Shown in pieces: positions 47,570-60,273 of a stretch of 64,000 nt of DNA. The translations under genes and the position numbers were made by a program. Origin of the DNA: Actinomycetales bacterium (GTDB lineage Bacteria; Actinomycetota; Actinomycetes; Actinomycetales; Microbacteriaceae); assembly GCA_015654475.1 (NCBI GenBank), contig JAATGV010000038.1:1-64000 (forward strand), read 5' to 3'. The notes under the pieces were generated by a model that was not told where the DNA came from, made no database searches, and worked only from the letters and a program-made list of their open reading frames with translations. Within the stretch, counting starts at the first letter, position 1; each line of letters begins with the position of its first letter.

Positions 47570-48775
47570 ATGGCGATTTATCTGGATAACGCTGCGACCA
47601 CGCGAATGCGGCCTGAGGCGCTCGCGGCGTTTGTGGCGCAGGCTCAGGCGGCAGGCAATCCATCGTCGACCCATAGTGCGGGGCAGGACGCCAGGTTCGC
47701 CGTCGAATCTGGTCGAGTAGAGGTTGCCTTGTCGCTCGGCGCCGACCCGGCAGAGGTGATATTCACCGGTGGCGGCACGGAATCCATCAACATAGCGATC
47801 AAGGGCCTGTATTGGGCGGCTGTCGCACGTGATCGCACGCGCAACGTCATCGTTGCACCCGAGGGCGAGCACCACGCGACTCTTGAGTCTCTCGAATGGC
47901 TGGAGCAGGCCCAGGGCGCTGAAGTGGTGTGGGTGCCGGTGGATCGGGATGCGCGGGTGTCTCCCGAAGCAGTCGCTGCAATTTTGGCCGAGCGTGCAGG
48001 CGAGGTCGCTGTGGTGACGCTCATGTTGGCGAACAATGAGGTCGGTACTGTTCAGCCGGTCGCTGAAGTCGCGGCGATCGCCCGAGAGGCGGGGGTGCCG
48101 GTGCATGTCGATGCCGTCTCTGCCTATGGCCAACTGCCGATCGACTTTCGCCGTTTGGGGGTTTCGGCGTTGAGCGTTTCGGCTCACAAGATCGGCGGGC
48201 CGGTTGGTGTTGGGGCGCTTGTGGTGCACCGTTCGGTGTCGATCTCGCCGCTTGTGCATGGGGGAGGGCAGGAGCGGCGCATTCATAGCGGGACGGTCAA
48301 CACGGCGGGTATCGCCGCCTTCGCGGCCGCAGCTGCGGCTATGCACGCAGAATTGGAGGCGGAGGCCGGGCGTTTGCGCACACTTCGCGACGAACTGATT
48401 GCCGGCATCTCGGCCGTGGTTCCGCAGGCGATTGTGACGGGCGACCGCGGCGTCGACCCGAGCGCTCCTGGCCGGCTCCCAGGCAACGTGCATGTGGTCT
48501 TGCCTGGCTGCGAGGGCGACTCGATCGTATTCCTGCTCGATCGCGAGGGCTTTCTTGCGTCGAATGGCTCGGCGTGTACGGCTGGTGTTGCGCAACCAAG
48601 CCATGTGTTGCGTGCGATGGGGTTCAGCGAGCAGGATTCTCGCAGCGGGCTGCGAATCACGCTTGGCCACGACACGAGTGCTTCAGACATCCACCGGCTG
48701 ATAGATGTTCTGCCCGGTGTGTATGCGGCCGCCTTGGATGCGGGCATGGCGGCGCGGGAGCCGCAGACGTTTTAG
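47570..48775 (+). CDS. Cysteine desulfurase (NifS/IscS family)
   Basis: PLP enzyme taking sulfur from cysteine to give a persulfide. 401 aa; starts MAIYLDNAATTRM, PLP lysine Lys207 in SVSAHKIGGPVGVGAL, and persulfide Cys336 in SNGSACTAGVAQPSHVL. The long active-site loop and SACTAG wording are of the IscS/NifS group I type. mnmA lies about 1.2 kb downstream on the same strand, so the most likely role is sulfur donation for tRNA 2-thiouridine; no iscU or suf gene is present here. ATG preferred over TTG at 47561. Confidence 0.93.
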   Translation: MAIYLDNAATTRMRPEALAAFVAQAQAAGNPSSTHSAGQDARFAVESGRVEVALSLGADPAEVIFTGGGTESINIAIKGLYWAAVARDRTRNVIVAPEGEHHATLESLEWLEQAQGAEVVWVPVDRDARVSPEAVAAILAERAGEVAVVTLMLANNEVGTVQPVAEVAAIAREAGVPVHVDAVSAYGQLPIDFRRLGVSALSVSAHKIGGPVGVGALVVHRSVSISPLVHGGGQERRIHSGTVNTAGIAAFAAAAAAMHAELEAEAGRLRTLRDELIAGISAVVPQAIVTGDRGVDPSAPGRLPGNVHVVLPGCEGDSIVFLLDREGFLASNGSACTAGVAQPSHVLRAMGFSEQDSRSGLRITLGHDTSASDIHRLIDVLPGVYAAALDAGMAAREPQTF

Positions 48776-48805
48776 TCGACCGGCGCTAGCGCGATGGCTC
48801 TGCCG

Positions 48806-49111
48806 CTACTGTTGCGGGCCGAGGATCTCGGTTATGCGATCGAGTTTGGCAGTGATCTGGCCGGTGTAGCCCTTGCGAATGTCGCACTTGATGACCAGCG
48901 AGACACGGTCGGAGTCTTCTTGGACCGCCTCCGTGGCACGGCGAACAACATCGAAGCATTCGTCCCACGTGCCTTCGATGGTGGTGAACATTGAGCCTTC
49001 CTCCCGGGGCAGGCCGGATTCTCTGATGACCTTGATGGCTTTGGCAACCGAGTTGTGCACCGAGCCATCGGGGTTTGAGACGGATGGGGCGACGGAGAAT
49101 GCGACAAGCAT
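48806..49111 (-). CDS. MTH1187/thiamine-binding family protein
   Basis: 101-aa single-domain ferredoxin-like protein of the MTH1187/YkoF-type family: starts MLVAFSVAPSVSNPDGSVHNSV, then AIKVIRESGLPREEGSMFTT (two conserved blocks) and the DRVSLVIKCDIRKGYTG strand. Relatives bind thiamine or its hydroxymethylpyrimidine part; no thi gene lies near. Convergent with the cysteine desulfurase gene, 30 bases apart. Confidence 0.85.
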   Translation of the reverse strand: MLVAFSVAPSVSNPDGSVHNSVAKAIKVIRESGLPREEGSMFTTIEGTWDECFDVVRRATEAVQEDSDRVSLVIKCDIRKGYTGQITAKLDRITEILGPQQ

Positions 49112-49195
49112 GGGATTCCTTTCGGCGAGACGACACCTCTATCATGCCTGTTCGTTGACCGATGCGTGCTGCTGCGGCTGTCCGCGCGGGCGCCG

Positions 49196-49795
49196 TCAGT
49201 GTGCGCCGTCGGCGGGGCTGGGCACCCGCGTCGTTGTATCGGCGCGTCCAAGCATCATGGTGATGACTCGGTTGGCATTGAGGGGGACTATTCGTGTGTT
49301 GGGGTGCATGCGTGCCCATACGCGGAACAGCTCGTCGGCGAAGCCCTGGTCGACGAAGTCGACTTTTGCGAAGTCGAGATCGACATGACGAAACTTTTCG
49401 AGTCCGGATGCGATGCGTCTTGCTTCACTACGGCTCAGAAACTCGCCGTCGAGGCGGACCAAGGAAATGCGGGTGCGGCTGTGGTCGAAACTCCCGGTTT
49501 CGGGGGAGGTGAAGTTGTTGAAGATGTCGGCGAGGTTGCGCGTCTTTTGGGTGGCGATGGTGAGGCTGATACGAGTTCCGATGGTGAATTCGGTCACGCC
49601 GGCTGCTTCATCGTTGATTGTGTTGTCGACAATCAGGGCCAAGCCGTTTGCTTCAAGTTTGAATGTGTCCACGGCTTTGGAGGTGAAGAAGATCCCCTCG
49701 CCGCTGTGACGACCTGGCGCTGTGGTGCGTTTGCCTTTCAGGATTTCAAAGATTGCGTCTAGAGATTTGGGGTCACTCTGCGAAGCGCTGAGCCA
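49196..49795 (-). pseudogene. Truncated ATPase-DUF4325 (STAS-like) regulator, 5' part lost
   Basis: The C-terminus is a complete DUF4325 domain (RISLVRLDGEFLSRSEARRI, LDFAKVDFVDQGFADELFRV). Upstream in frame is the rear of a histidine-kinase-type ATPase domain (SLDAIFEILKGKRT, then the G-box RHSGEGIFFTSKAVDTF). A TGA at 49796-49798 stops the frame before the N-box, and no ATG/GTG/TTG occurs between it and the GTG at 49672, which lies behind the G-box. Weakly protein-like sequence continues past the stop to about 49890, then the mnmA promoter region begins. Intact relatives have an N-terminal DNA-binding part and the whole ATPase fold, so this is a remnant. Confidence 0.72.
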
Positions 49796-49953
49796 TCAAG
49801 TGGAGAAGATTTGGCGCAGGGTGGAGATTTTCTCACCGGATGAGGCGGTGGCGGAGATGCCGGATTCGAAAGGCGGTTGCCGTGTCGGTGGTCACGGTTA
49901 AGCTAGTACAACCAGATTTCAGTACAGCCAGATTTCAGAACGGATGGGCGCAC

Positions 49954-53627
<3,674 letters not shown>

Positions 53628-53652
53628 GGCGGGACGGCTGCGAAATCCCGCC
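53628..53652. terminator. Weak hairpin directly after ligA
   Basis: GGCGGGA (53628-53634) and TCCCGCC (53646-53652), 11-base loop, beginning at the base after the ligA stop. No T-run. Possible weak terminator for the mnmA-ligA unit. Confidence 0.4.
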
Positions 53653-53805
53653 GCAGGGGAATCCTCGAAGCGCTGTAGACCTTAGGCGGGCGGCACCGAC
53701 GGATAGTTCAGTGCGCCTGCATCGCCCATTCACGGTCGCTTCCAAGCGGGTCATGTCGGGCAGGGACAAAAAGAGCACAGGTACAGCATTTATGATGGGA
53801 GGCAA

Positions 53806-54732
53806 ATGGCCCCTGGCAGCTTTCCTCAAGACGAAGGTGTTGGCCGGCGCGTGCGGAATATGGGAGAAGTCGTGAGTTCTGGCGGTGCGTGGCAAGACTG
53901 GTTACCCGAGTATGCTGCCGAGTTCCTGTTTTCGCCGCGCAATGATGACGACAAGTACCGGCGTGGGGTCGTGGGTCTTGTCACCGGGTCGCCTGCCTAC
54001 CAGGGCGCTGCGCTGCTCGGAACGGCGGCTGCAGCACGCAGTGGCGCTGGAATGGTTCGCTACGTTGGTCCGCCTGCGATGAGCAACCTTGTGTTGTTGC
54101 GCAGGCCGGAGATCGTGCTCGGGATGGGCCGGGTACAAGCGTGGGTGCTCGGCTCTGGTGTTCCTGCCGACAAAAACAGCTCGCAACGCGAACACGTTCG
54201 CGCCGCGCTTGGGGAGAACCTGCCGACCGTCGTCGATGCGGGCGCCATCAGCGATGCACTTCCGTTCGTCGGCAGGACAACCTCTAAGCCATTCATTTTT
54301 ACCCCGCACGCGAGCGAGCTTGCCAGCATGCTCAAAGAGCTCGGCTTCCCCACCTCTCGGCAGGCCATCGAGGCCAACCCGGGTGGCCACGCGATCGTGA
54401 CAGCGCAGCTGGTCGGTGCAACGGTGCTGCTCAAAGGCAAAGACACGTGTGTCGCCAACCAGAATGGCACGGCTCTCGTAGTGCGCAGCCTTCCATCGGT
54501 GCTTGCAACGGCGGGCACCGGCGACGTGCTGGCGGGCCTCATCGGCGGCCTGCTCGCCATTGCGAGTTCCCGCATGGATCTTACCCATCCAGACAACTTG
54601 GCGATGATCGCGGCTACCGGTGCATACATCCACGGTCGGGCGGCGACGCTGGCTTCCCAGGGCCGGCCCATTGTCGCGGACGATATTTCCGATCACATTC
54701 CGGCGGCGATCGCCGAGCTCATAGCCCGCTGA
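53806..54732 (+). CDS. nnrD: ADP-dependent NAD(P)H-hydrate dehydratase
   Basis: Ribokinase-fold repair enzyme that dehydrates damaged NAD(P)H hydrate using ADP. 308 aa as annotated; visible motifs are GLVTGSPAYQGAALLGTAAA, VVDAGAISDAL, FTPHASELASML, TVLLKGKDTCVANQNG and the catalytic/ATP-site LATAGTGDVLAGLIGGLLA. The epimerase domain (NnrE) of fused homologues is missing. Start uncertain: ATG 53806 lies nine bases after a -10-like TATGAT (53791-53796) and could be leaderless; GTG 53872 has GGGAG five bases upstream and gives a more usual 286 aa. Confidence 0.9.
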   Translation: MAPGSFPQDEGVGRRVRNMGEVVSSGGAWQDWLPEYAAEFLFSPRNDDDKYRRGVVGLVTGSPAYQGAALLGTAAAARSGAGMVRYVGPPAMSNLVLLRRPEIVLGMGRVQAWVLGSGVPADKNSSQREHVRAALGENLPTVVDAGAISDALPFVGRTTSKPFIFTPHASELASMLKELGFPTSRQAIEANPGGHAIVTAQLVGATVLLKGKDTCVANQNGTALVVRSLPSVLATAGTGDVLAGLIGGLLAIASSRMDLTHPDNLAMIAATGAYIHGRAATLASQGRPIVADDISDHIPAAIAELIAR

Positions 54733-54764
54733 GCGCTGCCTGCAGATTGCGCCGGGATCGGCTC

Positions 54765-55568
54765 TTAGTCCTCGTTGATGGTCGCCAGCGCGTCGGAGTG
54801 GATGGCGCCGTTGGTGGCGAGGCCTGAGCCACCCCAAATCCCTGGCGTACCATCCATCGCGCTGAACGATCCACCTGCCTCGCGCACGATCACATCCAGT
54901 GCGGCAAGGTCATACGGCTCGACGCCCCACTCACCGGCAAGATCGATCGCTCCCTCGGCCACAAGCATGTAGCCCCAGAAGTCACCGAATGCGCGGTTTC
55001 GGCCTGTTGCATCGATAAGCCGAAGCAGCGCGTCGGTCTTGCCTGCCTGCTGCCAGTACGAGAACCCGTTGTAGCTGAGAAAAGCCTCGTTCAGCGCCGG
55101 AGTTCGCGACACGTGGATGCGCCGGGCCTGCGGTTCGTGACCGTCTCCTTGGCCGGTGGCCGATTCCAAAACGAACGCCCCTTCGCCTGCTGCAGCAAAC
55201 CAGCGCCGCCCAAGAGCCGGTGCGCTGACGACTCCGACGCTTGGCACGCCGTCGATCGCGAGCGCGACGAGAGTGCCCCAGATGGGCACACCTCGCACAA
55301 AGTTCGCTGTGCCGTCGATGGGATCGATGATCCATTCGCGGCCGCTGCGCTGCCGGGTGCCGCCGCCGAACTCCTCCCCGAGCACCACGTCGTCGGGAAA
55401 CCGGGTGGTGATGGCTGTTCGGATCGCTGTCTCTGCCTCGAGGTCGGCCTGCGATACGGGGGTTTGATCGGCTTTCTGCCGAACCGCGAGAGCTGGATCA
55501 CGAAAAAGCGGCACCGTGATGGCATCGGCGAGATCGGCGAGGTGGTGGGCGAATTCGAGATCATTCAC
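54765..55568 (-). CDS. hisN: Inositol-monophosphatase-family phosphatase, probable histidinol-phosphatase
   Basis: Mg2+-dependent phosphatase, 267 aa. Metal-site motifs VLGEEFGGG, REWIIDPIDGTANFVRG and VEPYDLAALDVIVREAGG are those of the IMPase fold. Actinobacterial HisN (histidinol-phosphate phosphatase) shows the same layout and sits near aroA-rsgA in relatives; substrate assignment is by that analogy. Convergent with nnrD, 32 bases apart; no link with the inositol island. Confidence 0.85.
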   Translation of the reverse strand: MNDLEFAHHLADLADAITVPLFRDPALAVRQKADQTPVSQADLEAETAIRTAITTRFPDDVVLGEEFGGGTRQRSGREWIIDPIDGTANFVRGVPIWGTLVALAIDGVPSVGVVSAPALGRRWFAAAGEGAFVLESATGQGDGHEPQARRIHVSRTPALNEAFLSYNGFSYWQQAGKTDALLRLIDATGRNRAFGDFWGYMLVAEGAIDLAGEWGVEPYDLAALDVIVREAGGSFSAMDGTPGIWGGSGLATNGAIHSDALATINED

Positions 55569-55724
55569 ACGTTCAACCCTACGGGATCGCGATGCGAGAG
55601 AATCCGCCAGCCCGCGGACGTTTCGATACGGTCATCTGCTCGAACAGGGCAACGGCGGATCGTGAGGGAGGCCGATTTTCGGCTCGGGTGTTTGGCCCTG
55701 GGCCATCGGCACGGGCCTGCGGCG

Positions 55725-56774
55725 TTAACTGAGCGTGGCGAGAAGCCGTTGCAACGAGTCGAGCCTTGCGGCTGAGGACTCGTCGAGCTTGCCCTGCTGA
55801 ACCGCCTCGATAATGGCGCAATCGGGGGAATCTGGGAGATGGGTGCAGCCGCGTGGGCAGTTCTCGGCCACTGCCGCGAGGTCGGGAAACGCGCCAAGGA
55901 TGTTTCCTGGATCGATATGACCGAGGCCGAACGAGCGCACGCCGGGAGTGTCGACGATCCATCCCGCCTGCACGAAACCTTTGGCAGCCTGCGCAAACGC
56001 ATCCACCCCATCCAGGGGGAAAGCCACCGCAGAGGACGAGGTATGCCGGCCACGCCCCGTCACAGCGTTCACATGGCCTGTCGCCCGGGCCGCGTCTGGA
56101 ACGAGCGCGTTGATCAGCGTTGACTTGCCAACCCCGGAATGCCCGACGAGCACCGTGAAATGCCCCGCGAGCAGGTCGGTCAGCTCGTCGAGGGCAGGGT
56201 TGGCGATGGATGTCGCCACCACAGGAAGGTCTGCCCCCGCAATAGCGCCGAGCAGAGGAGCCGGATCGGCCAGATCGGTTTTGGTGATGCACAACAGCGG
56301 AGAGATGCGGGCATCGTATGCGGCCACGAGATAGCGGTCGATGAGACGCGGTCGTGGCTCGGGGTCGGCCGCAGCGGCCACGATGAGCATCTGGTCGACG
56401 TTCGCTACGATCGTGCGTTCGACATGGTCTGTGTCGTCTGCGCTTCGGCGCAGCATGGTTGTGCGCTCGCCCACGCGCACGATTCGGGCAAGAGAGCCGT
56501 CGGTCCCCGACGTGTCGCCGACCACGTCGACCCGATCGCCGACGACGATCGCCTCATCGCGCAACTCGCGGGCCCGCGATGTTGTGACGGGGGTCCCGGC
56601 AACCATCACGCGGTACCGGCCGCGATCCACTCCGACCACGAATCCGGGAAGAGCCTGGGCGTACGTGGGCCGCTGCTTGGTGCGTGGCCGATTGCCCTTG
56701 GGGTTGGGGCGAACGCGCACGCTCGTCTCGTCATAGTCGTCGTAGTTGATGCCCGGCGGCTGGCGATTAGCCAA
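55725..56774 (-). CDS. rsgA: Ribosome small-subunit-dependent GTPase A
   Basis: Circularly permuted GTPase assisting late 30S maturation; 349 aa. N-terminal OB fold; GTPase motifs in permuted order G4 (CITKTDLAD), G1 (VGHSGVGKSTLINAL), G2/G3 (RGRHTSSSAV, DTPGVRSFG) and a C-terminal zinc-binding motif ENCPRGCTHLPDSPDC. Start is TTG at 56774, six bases after GGAGG, inside the end of aroA (8-base overlap); the protein then begins MANRQPPGINYDDYDE. A longer frame to 56840 would overlap aroA by 74 bases. Confidence 0.93.
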   Translation of the reverse strand: MANRQPPGINYDDYDETSVRVRPNPKGNRPRTKQRPTYAQALPGFVVGVDRGRYRVMVAGTPVTTSRARELRDEAIVVGDRVDVVGDTSGTDGSLARIVRVGERTTMLRRSADDTDHVERTIVANVDQMLIVAAAADPEPRPRLIDRYLVAAYDARISPLLCITKTDLADPAPLLGAIAGADLPVVATSIANPALDELTDLLAGHFTVLVGHSGVGKSTLINALVPDAARATGHVNAVTGRGRHTSSSAVAFPLDGVDAFAQAAKGFVQAGWIVDTPGVRSFGLGHIDPGNILGAFPDLAAVAENCPRGCTHLPDSPDCAIIEAVQQGKLDESSAARLDSLQRLLATLS

Positions 56775-58140
56775 GCGGCACCTCCATGGTGGTCGTCGTG
56801 CGACCGGACCGGCCGAGCATCGCGGTCCACAACTCGACAAACTCGGGCAGCGTTTTCGTGGTCGACGCTATGCCCTCGACCTCGACCCCTGGCACCAGAA
56901 GGCCGACGAGCGCGCCAGTTGTCGCCATCCGGTGGTCGGCATAACTGCGCCAGACGCCGCCATGCAGTTTCGCGGGGCTGATGACAAGGCCATCCTCGGT
57001 TTCGACGGCATTGCCGCCAAGGCCGGTGATCTCGGCGGCGAGTGCGGCGAGGCGGTTGGTCTCGTGACCGCGCAAGTGGGCGACGCCGCGCAGGGTGCTC
57101 GGCGAGTCTGCGAGAGCGGCGAGTCCTGCGACCGTCGGTGTCAGCTCGCCGCAGGAGGAAAGGTCGATGTCGATGCCGCGCAAGCGCCCTGTGCCGGTCG
57201 CGGTGAGCGCGTCTCCGTCGATCTGGATGTGTGCGCCCATGCGTTCGATAATGCTCGGGAACATGTCACCGACCTGGGTGGTGGTTGTCGGCCAGCCCAT
57301 GATCGTGACGGAGCCCTCGGTGAGCGCTGCCGCAGCGAGAAAGGGCGCGGCGTTGGAGAGATCGGGTTCGATGGTGACATCGGCGCCGCTGAGCGCTCCG
57401 GGATCGATGCGCCAGCGTGAGTCGCCGATTTGCGTGATCACGCCTCCGCGGCCCGCCACCGACTGGATGGTCATGTCGATGTGCGGAAGGCTCGGCAACG
57501 ATGGGCCGTCATGGATCAGGTCGAGGCCGTTGTCGAAACGGGGTGCGGAGAGCACGAGACCGGACACGAACTGGCTCGATGCCGACGCATCGATGGTGAT
57601 CGTTCCTCCGGAGACGCTGCCAGTGCCGTGCACGGTGAACGGCAGGGCTCCACGGCCATCGTCGGCAACATCCACCCCGAGTGCCCGAAGTGCATTGATG
57701 ACTGTGCGCATTGGGCGAACACGTGCGCCGGGGTCGCCATCGAAGTTGGCCGGGCCTAGTCCGAGGGCCGCAACGGGCGGCACGAACCGCATCACAGTGC
57801 CAGCAAGGCCGCAGTCGATGCTTCCGCCATGCAGTTCGCCTGGGGTGACTAACAGGTCTGGCCCGAACAGACCGTCGCCGTCGACCTCTTCGATGCGAGT
57901 GCCGATCGCTCGCAACGCATCGACCATCAAGTTGGTGTCGCGGGAGAAGAGGGGGCGTCGGATCCGCGACGGACTCGATGCCAACGCGGAGAGAACCAGC
58001 TCGCGGTTCGTGAGCGACTTCGAGCCGGGAATCTGCGCGATAAACGAGATCGGATCGCCGGCAATCGGCGCAGGCCACAACTTTTCGGCCGAAGATTGCG
58101 GGTCGGATCCGTCATTTGGGGAATTACGGGAAATGCTCAT
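56767..58140 (-). CDS. aroA: 3-phosphoshikimate 1-carboxyvinyltransferase (EPSP synthase)
   Basis: Sixth step of the shikimate pathway, joining PEP to shikimate-3-phosphate; 457 aa in the two-domain inside-out barrel fold. IPGSKSLTNRELVLSALA contains the PEP/S3P lysine and SLTNR motif, followed by GLAGTVMRFVPPVAALG and RSYADHRMATTGALVGL. First gene of aroA-rsgA, with hisN downstream. Its first codons overlap, on the other strand, a SigR-type promoter for the sigma-factor gene. Confidence 0.95.
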   Translation of the reverse strand: MSISRNSPNDGSDPQSSAEKLWPAPIAGDPISFIAQIPGSKSLTNRELVLSALASSPSRIRRPLFSRDTNLMVDALRAIGTRIEEVDGDGLFGPDLLVTPGELHGGSIDCGLAGTVMRFVPPVAALGLGPANFDGDPGARVRPMRTVINALRALGVDVADDGRGALPFTVHGTGSVSGGTITIDASASSQFVSGLVLSAPRFDNGLDLIHDGPSLPSLPHIDMTIQSVAGRGGVITQIGDSRWRIDPGALSGADVTIEPDLSNAAPFLAAAALTEGSVTIMGWPTTTTQVGDMFPSIIERMGAHIQIDGDALTATGTGRLRGIDIDLSSCGELTPTVAGLAALADSPSTLRGVAHLRGHETNRLAALAAEITGLGGNAVETEDGLVISPAKLHGGVWRSYADHRMATTGALVGLLVPGVEVEGIASTTKTLPEFVELWTAMLGRSGRTTTTMEVPLG

Positions 58141-58145
58141 CAGTT
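58119..58145 (+). promoter_or_regulatory. SigR/SigH-type promoter for the sigR-rsrA operon
   Basis: GGGAAT (58119-58124), 18 bases, GTT (58143-58145): an exact fit to the actinobacterial SigR/SigH consensus GGAAT-N18-GTT. It reads toward the sigma-factor gene and lies across the beginning of aroA. Positive autoregulation, as in Streptomyces and Mycobacterium, is inferred. Confidence 0.75.
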
Positions 58146-58264
58146 ATGAGTCTATTGAGGGCGGTCCCGATAAGGGGACTCCTTCGCCAACGTGAACGCC
58201 TGCTCCTGCAGAGAAAGCATGAGGCCACCAATGAAGAGCGCAGTGCTCGAACATCGTCGAACGC

Positions 58265-58270
58265 TAGACT
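58265..58270 (+). promoter_or_regulatory. -10-like element before the short sigR start
   Basis: TAGACT ends eight bases before the ATG at 58279, compatible with a vegetative, leaderless transcript. No good -35 is present at 17 bases. Confidence 0.4.
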
Positions 58271-58278
58271 ATGGCCCC

Positions 58279-59154
58279 ATGGATGAGGTCGAGGCAAATG
58301 CCGATTTTGTGGACGACATGGGCGAGAGGCGAACTGATGGCGTGAATGTCATCAGGAGCGACTCGCGTGTCGATGCCGACCACGAGACGAATGGTTTCGA
58401 TGCTGAGTCGTCAACTGGCACAGATCGGCTTGCTGATACGGAGCCAGAAGCGGTTTCGGAGCCGGAAGAGAATCTCGACTCGGGCAATCCACTCCAGACG
58501 TCGGACGATGGCGCTGTAACGTCAGCCGAGGCCCCGTCTGAGCTAGAGAAGATCGTTGACATTGACACGTTGTCTGCCGCTCAGCTCAGCGACTTGTTCC
58601 AATTCCAGGCAATGCCGTTCGTCGACCAGCTGTATGCGGCCGCTATTCGGATGACGCGCAACCAGTCGGACGCTCAAGACTTGGTTCAGGAGACCTACGC
58701 GAAGGCTTTCGCGGCTTTCCGCAATTTTCGGCAAGGCACGAACCTGAAGGCCTGGCTGTACCGGATCCTCACCAACGCCTTCATCAACACGTATCGCAAG
58801 AAGCAGCGCGACCCATACTCAGGCAGTATCGACGAGTTGGAAGAGTGGCAGATCGGCACAGCCGAATCGGCGACGGCTATGGCCTCCCGCTCGGCCGAGG
58901 CGGAGGCGATCGACCACATGCCGGATGGGCGGGTCAAGGATGCTCTCCAAGCGTTGCCGGAAGATTTTCGTCTCGCCGTCTATCTTGCAGACGTAGAAGG
59001 CTTTGCCTACCAAGAAATTGCCGACATGATGAAAACACCGGTCGGCACTGTGATGAGTCGGCTGCACCGCGGCCGCAAACTATTGAGGAAGTACCTGATG
59101 GACTACGCCGTTGAAGCGGGTCTGGTGGATGCCAAGAACGGAGCCACATCGTGA
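58279..59154 (+). CDS. sigR: ECF sigma factor of the SigR/SigH (thiol/oxidative stress) type
   Basis: Redox-stress sigma factor. Region 2 ([60 protein letters not shown]) and region 4 ([40 protein letters not shown]) are complete. With ATG 58279 it is 291 aa and carries an unusual acidic N-terminal extension of about 85 residues. Other in-frame starts (GTG 58192, ATG 58219, ATG 58231 with GAGG upstream) lie behind the SigR-type promoter and would add 16-29 residues. The anti-sigma gene overlaps its end by 4 bases. Confidence 0.9.
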   Translation: MDEVEANADFVDDMGERRTDGVNVIRSDSRVDADHETNGFDAESSTGTDRLADTEPEAVSEPEENLDSGNPLQTSDDGAVTSAEAPSELEKIVDIDTLSAAQLSDLFQFQAMPFVDQLYAAAIRMTRNQSDAQDLVQETYAKAFAAFRNFRQGTNLKAWLYRILTNAFINTYRKKQRDPYSGSIDELEEWQIGTAESATAMASRSAEAEAIDHMPDGRVKDALQALPEDFRLAVYLADVEGFAYQEIADMMKTPVGTVMSRLHRGRKLLRKYLMDYAVEAGLVDAKNGATS

Positions 59155-59456
59155 GTGAGAATTGCCATTGCCCAGAAGCGCGGGTTCTGCAGTTGGAGGA
59201 CTATATCCACAACGAACTCTGCGCCGAAGACGCCGCAGATATTCGTGCGCACATCGCCTCGTGCCCTGAGTGCCGAAACGAACACAAGGTCGGCCTGGTG
59301 CTGACCCAGGTGATCGCAAGGTCCTGTGCTGAGAGCGCGCCGGATGAGCTTCGCGCTCAGATTCTTGCCAACCTGCGGAACATCCAGTCCGGCCATGCCG
59401 GTGGCAGTTCGGTTGAGGCTTCTGATGTTGAGGCTGGCGGGCGTTCGTTCGCTTAG
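59151..59456 (+). CDS. rsrA: RsrA-type zinc-associated anti-sigma factor
   Basis: Redox-sensitive anti-sigma factor holding SigR inactive until its cysteines are oxidised. 101 aa with the ZAS motif H-x3-C-x2-C as HIASCPEC, preceded by [20 protein letters not shown] (first cysteines and the sigma-binding helix). The C-terminal 30 residues are low-complexity. GTG start within the sigma gene's stop (GTGA) couples their translation, so stoichiometric production is expected. Confidence 0.92.
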   Translation: MSENCHCPEARVLQLEDYIHNELCAEDAADIRAHIASCPECRNEHKVGLVLTQVIARSCAESAPDELRAQILANLRNIQSGHAGGSSVEASDVEAGGRSFA

Positions 59457-59683
59457 CTGAGCGGGGTCGGCCGGCCACGCGCATGGTTGTGCGCGCCTCG
59501 GTGACGTTCGGCGTGGCTCGAGATGTAATCGGGCTCGGGCATCGACCGGGCCTGAGCCTGTAGCGTACGTTGGTCCCTGCCACGCACAGGGGGGTGCCTG
59601 TTCGTTGGATTGGGTCTATGTGCACCCTCTCGGTCGGTCCCTGTTGCGTGCGTGGCGCATACCGTGCTCGATTCCCTTCGGCG

Positions 59684-59806
59684 CTTGAGGCACAATCAGT
59701 TTTTTCCCGCCGAGTTTGAGGCGCACCCAGATCCACCTTGCCTGGTTGAGACGCACCCAGATTCACCGTGCCGGGTTTGAAGCACAACCAGATCTATCCC
59801 GTCGGG
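59684..59806. repeat. Four tandem copies of a 30-31-bp repeat downstream of rsrA
   Basis: Units at 59684-59714, 59715-59745, 59746-59775 and 59776-59806, each starting (T)TTGA(G/A)(G/A)C and containing CAGAT or CAGTT, ending near GCC(G/T)GG. Similarity is moderate (units 2 and 3 closest). A fifth partial match, GAGACACAACCAGCTTC, lies near 60199. No reading frame with coding character crosses them. Confidence 0.75.
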
Positions 59807-59863
59807 TGCCCGCCCGGATCGCTGCACTGCGTCTGGCATGGCGTTATTCGTGGTCCACTTCCC

Positions 59864-60168
59864 TGCAGACGCCCCCATCCGAAATCTCGAACCCTGAACG
59901 TGGAATCTCGGCAGAACTGCCGCGGAGCGCATACTCGCGCTCCGCTTTCGTGCAGACGCCCCCAAACGAATGCCAGATCCGCTTACCCATTACGTGGCCG
60001 ATGCCCGAAATAGCGGGCAACACGTCGAGAGTCTGCGGTCCGTGGGAGCTTCGGGTGGGGGCGTGTGCTTTTTGTAGCGGATGGCGTATGTGCGTTGGCT
60101 GTGTCGGTTACGCGGGCAACGCAGCGGATATATGTAGGCTGCAGAGGTTTCGGGTGGGGGCGTCTGCA
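59864..60168. repeat. Two direct and two inverted copies of a 20-bp C-rich element
   Basis: TGCAGACGCCCCCATCCGAA at 59864 and TGCAGACGCCCCCAAACGAA at 59951 on the plus strand; inverted copies TTCGGGTGGGGGCGTGTGC at 60050-60068 and TTTCGGGTGGGGGCGTCTGC at 60148-60167. The outer pair forms a near-perfect 21-bp inverted repeat 263 bases apart. The whole 59457-60273 interval holds no gene that I can support. Confidence 0.82.
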
Positions 60169-60273
60169 GATTAAGCGATAAGAGCGTCGCCCGGTGGCGA
60201 GACACAACCAGCTTCGGGGCCTCCCCGGCCTCATGCCCCAACCCGGCTTCAGACGCTACTACTGTTGATGATC

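Noticed and set aside
47504-48670. 388-codon minus-strand frame opposite the cysteine desulfurase gene
   Set aside because: Antisense of a well-conserved PLP enzyme; Arg/His-rich translation without motifs.
59684-60168. A CRISPR array
   Set aside because: The 30-31-bp units are directly adjacent without spacers and diverge from each other; the 20-bp elements occur in both orientations at irregular distance; no cas gene is present.
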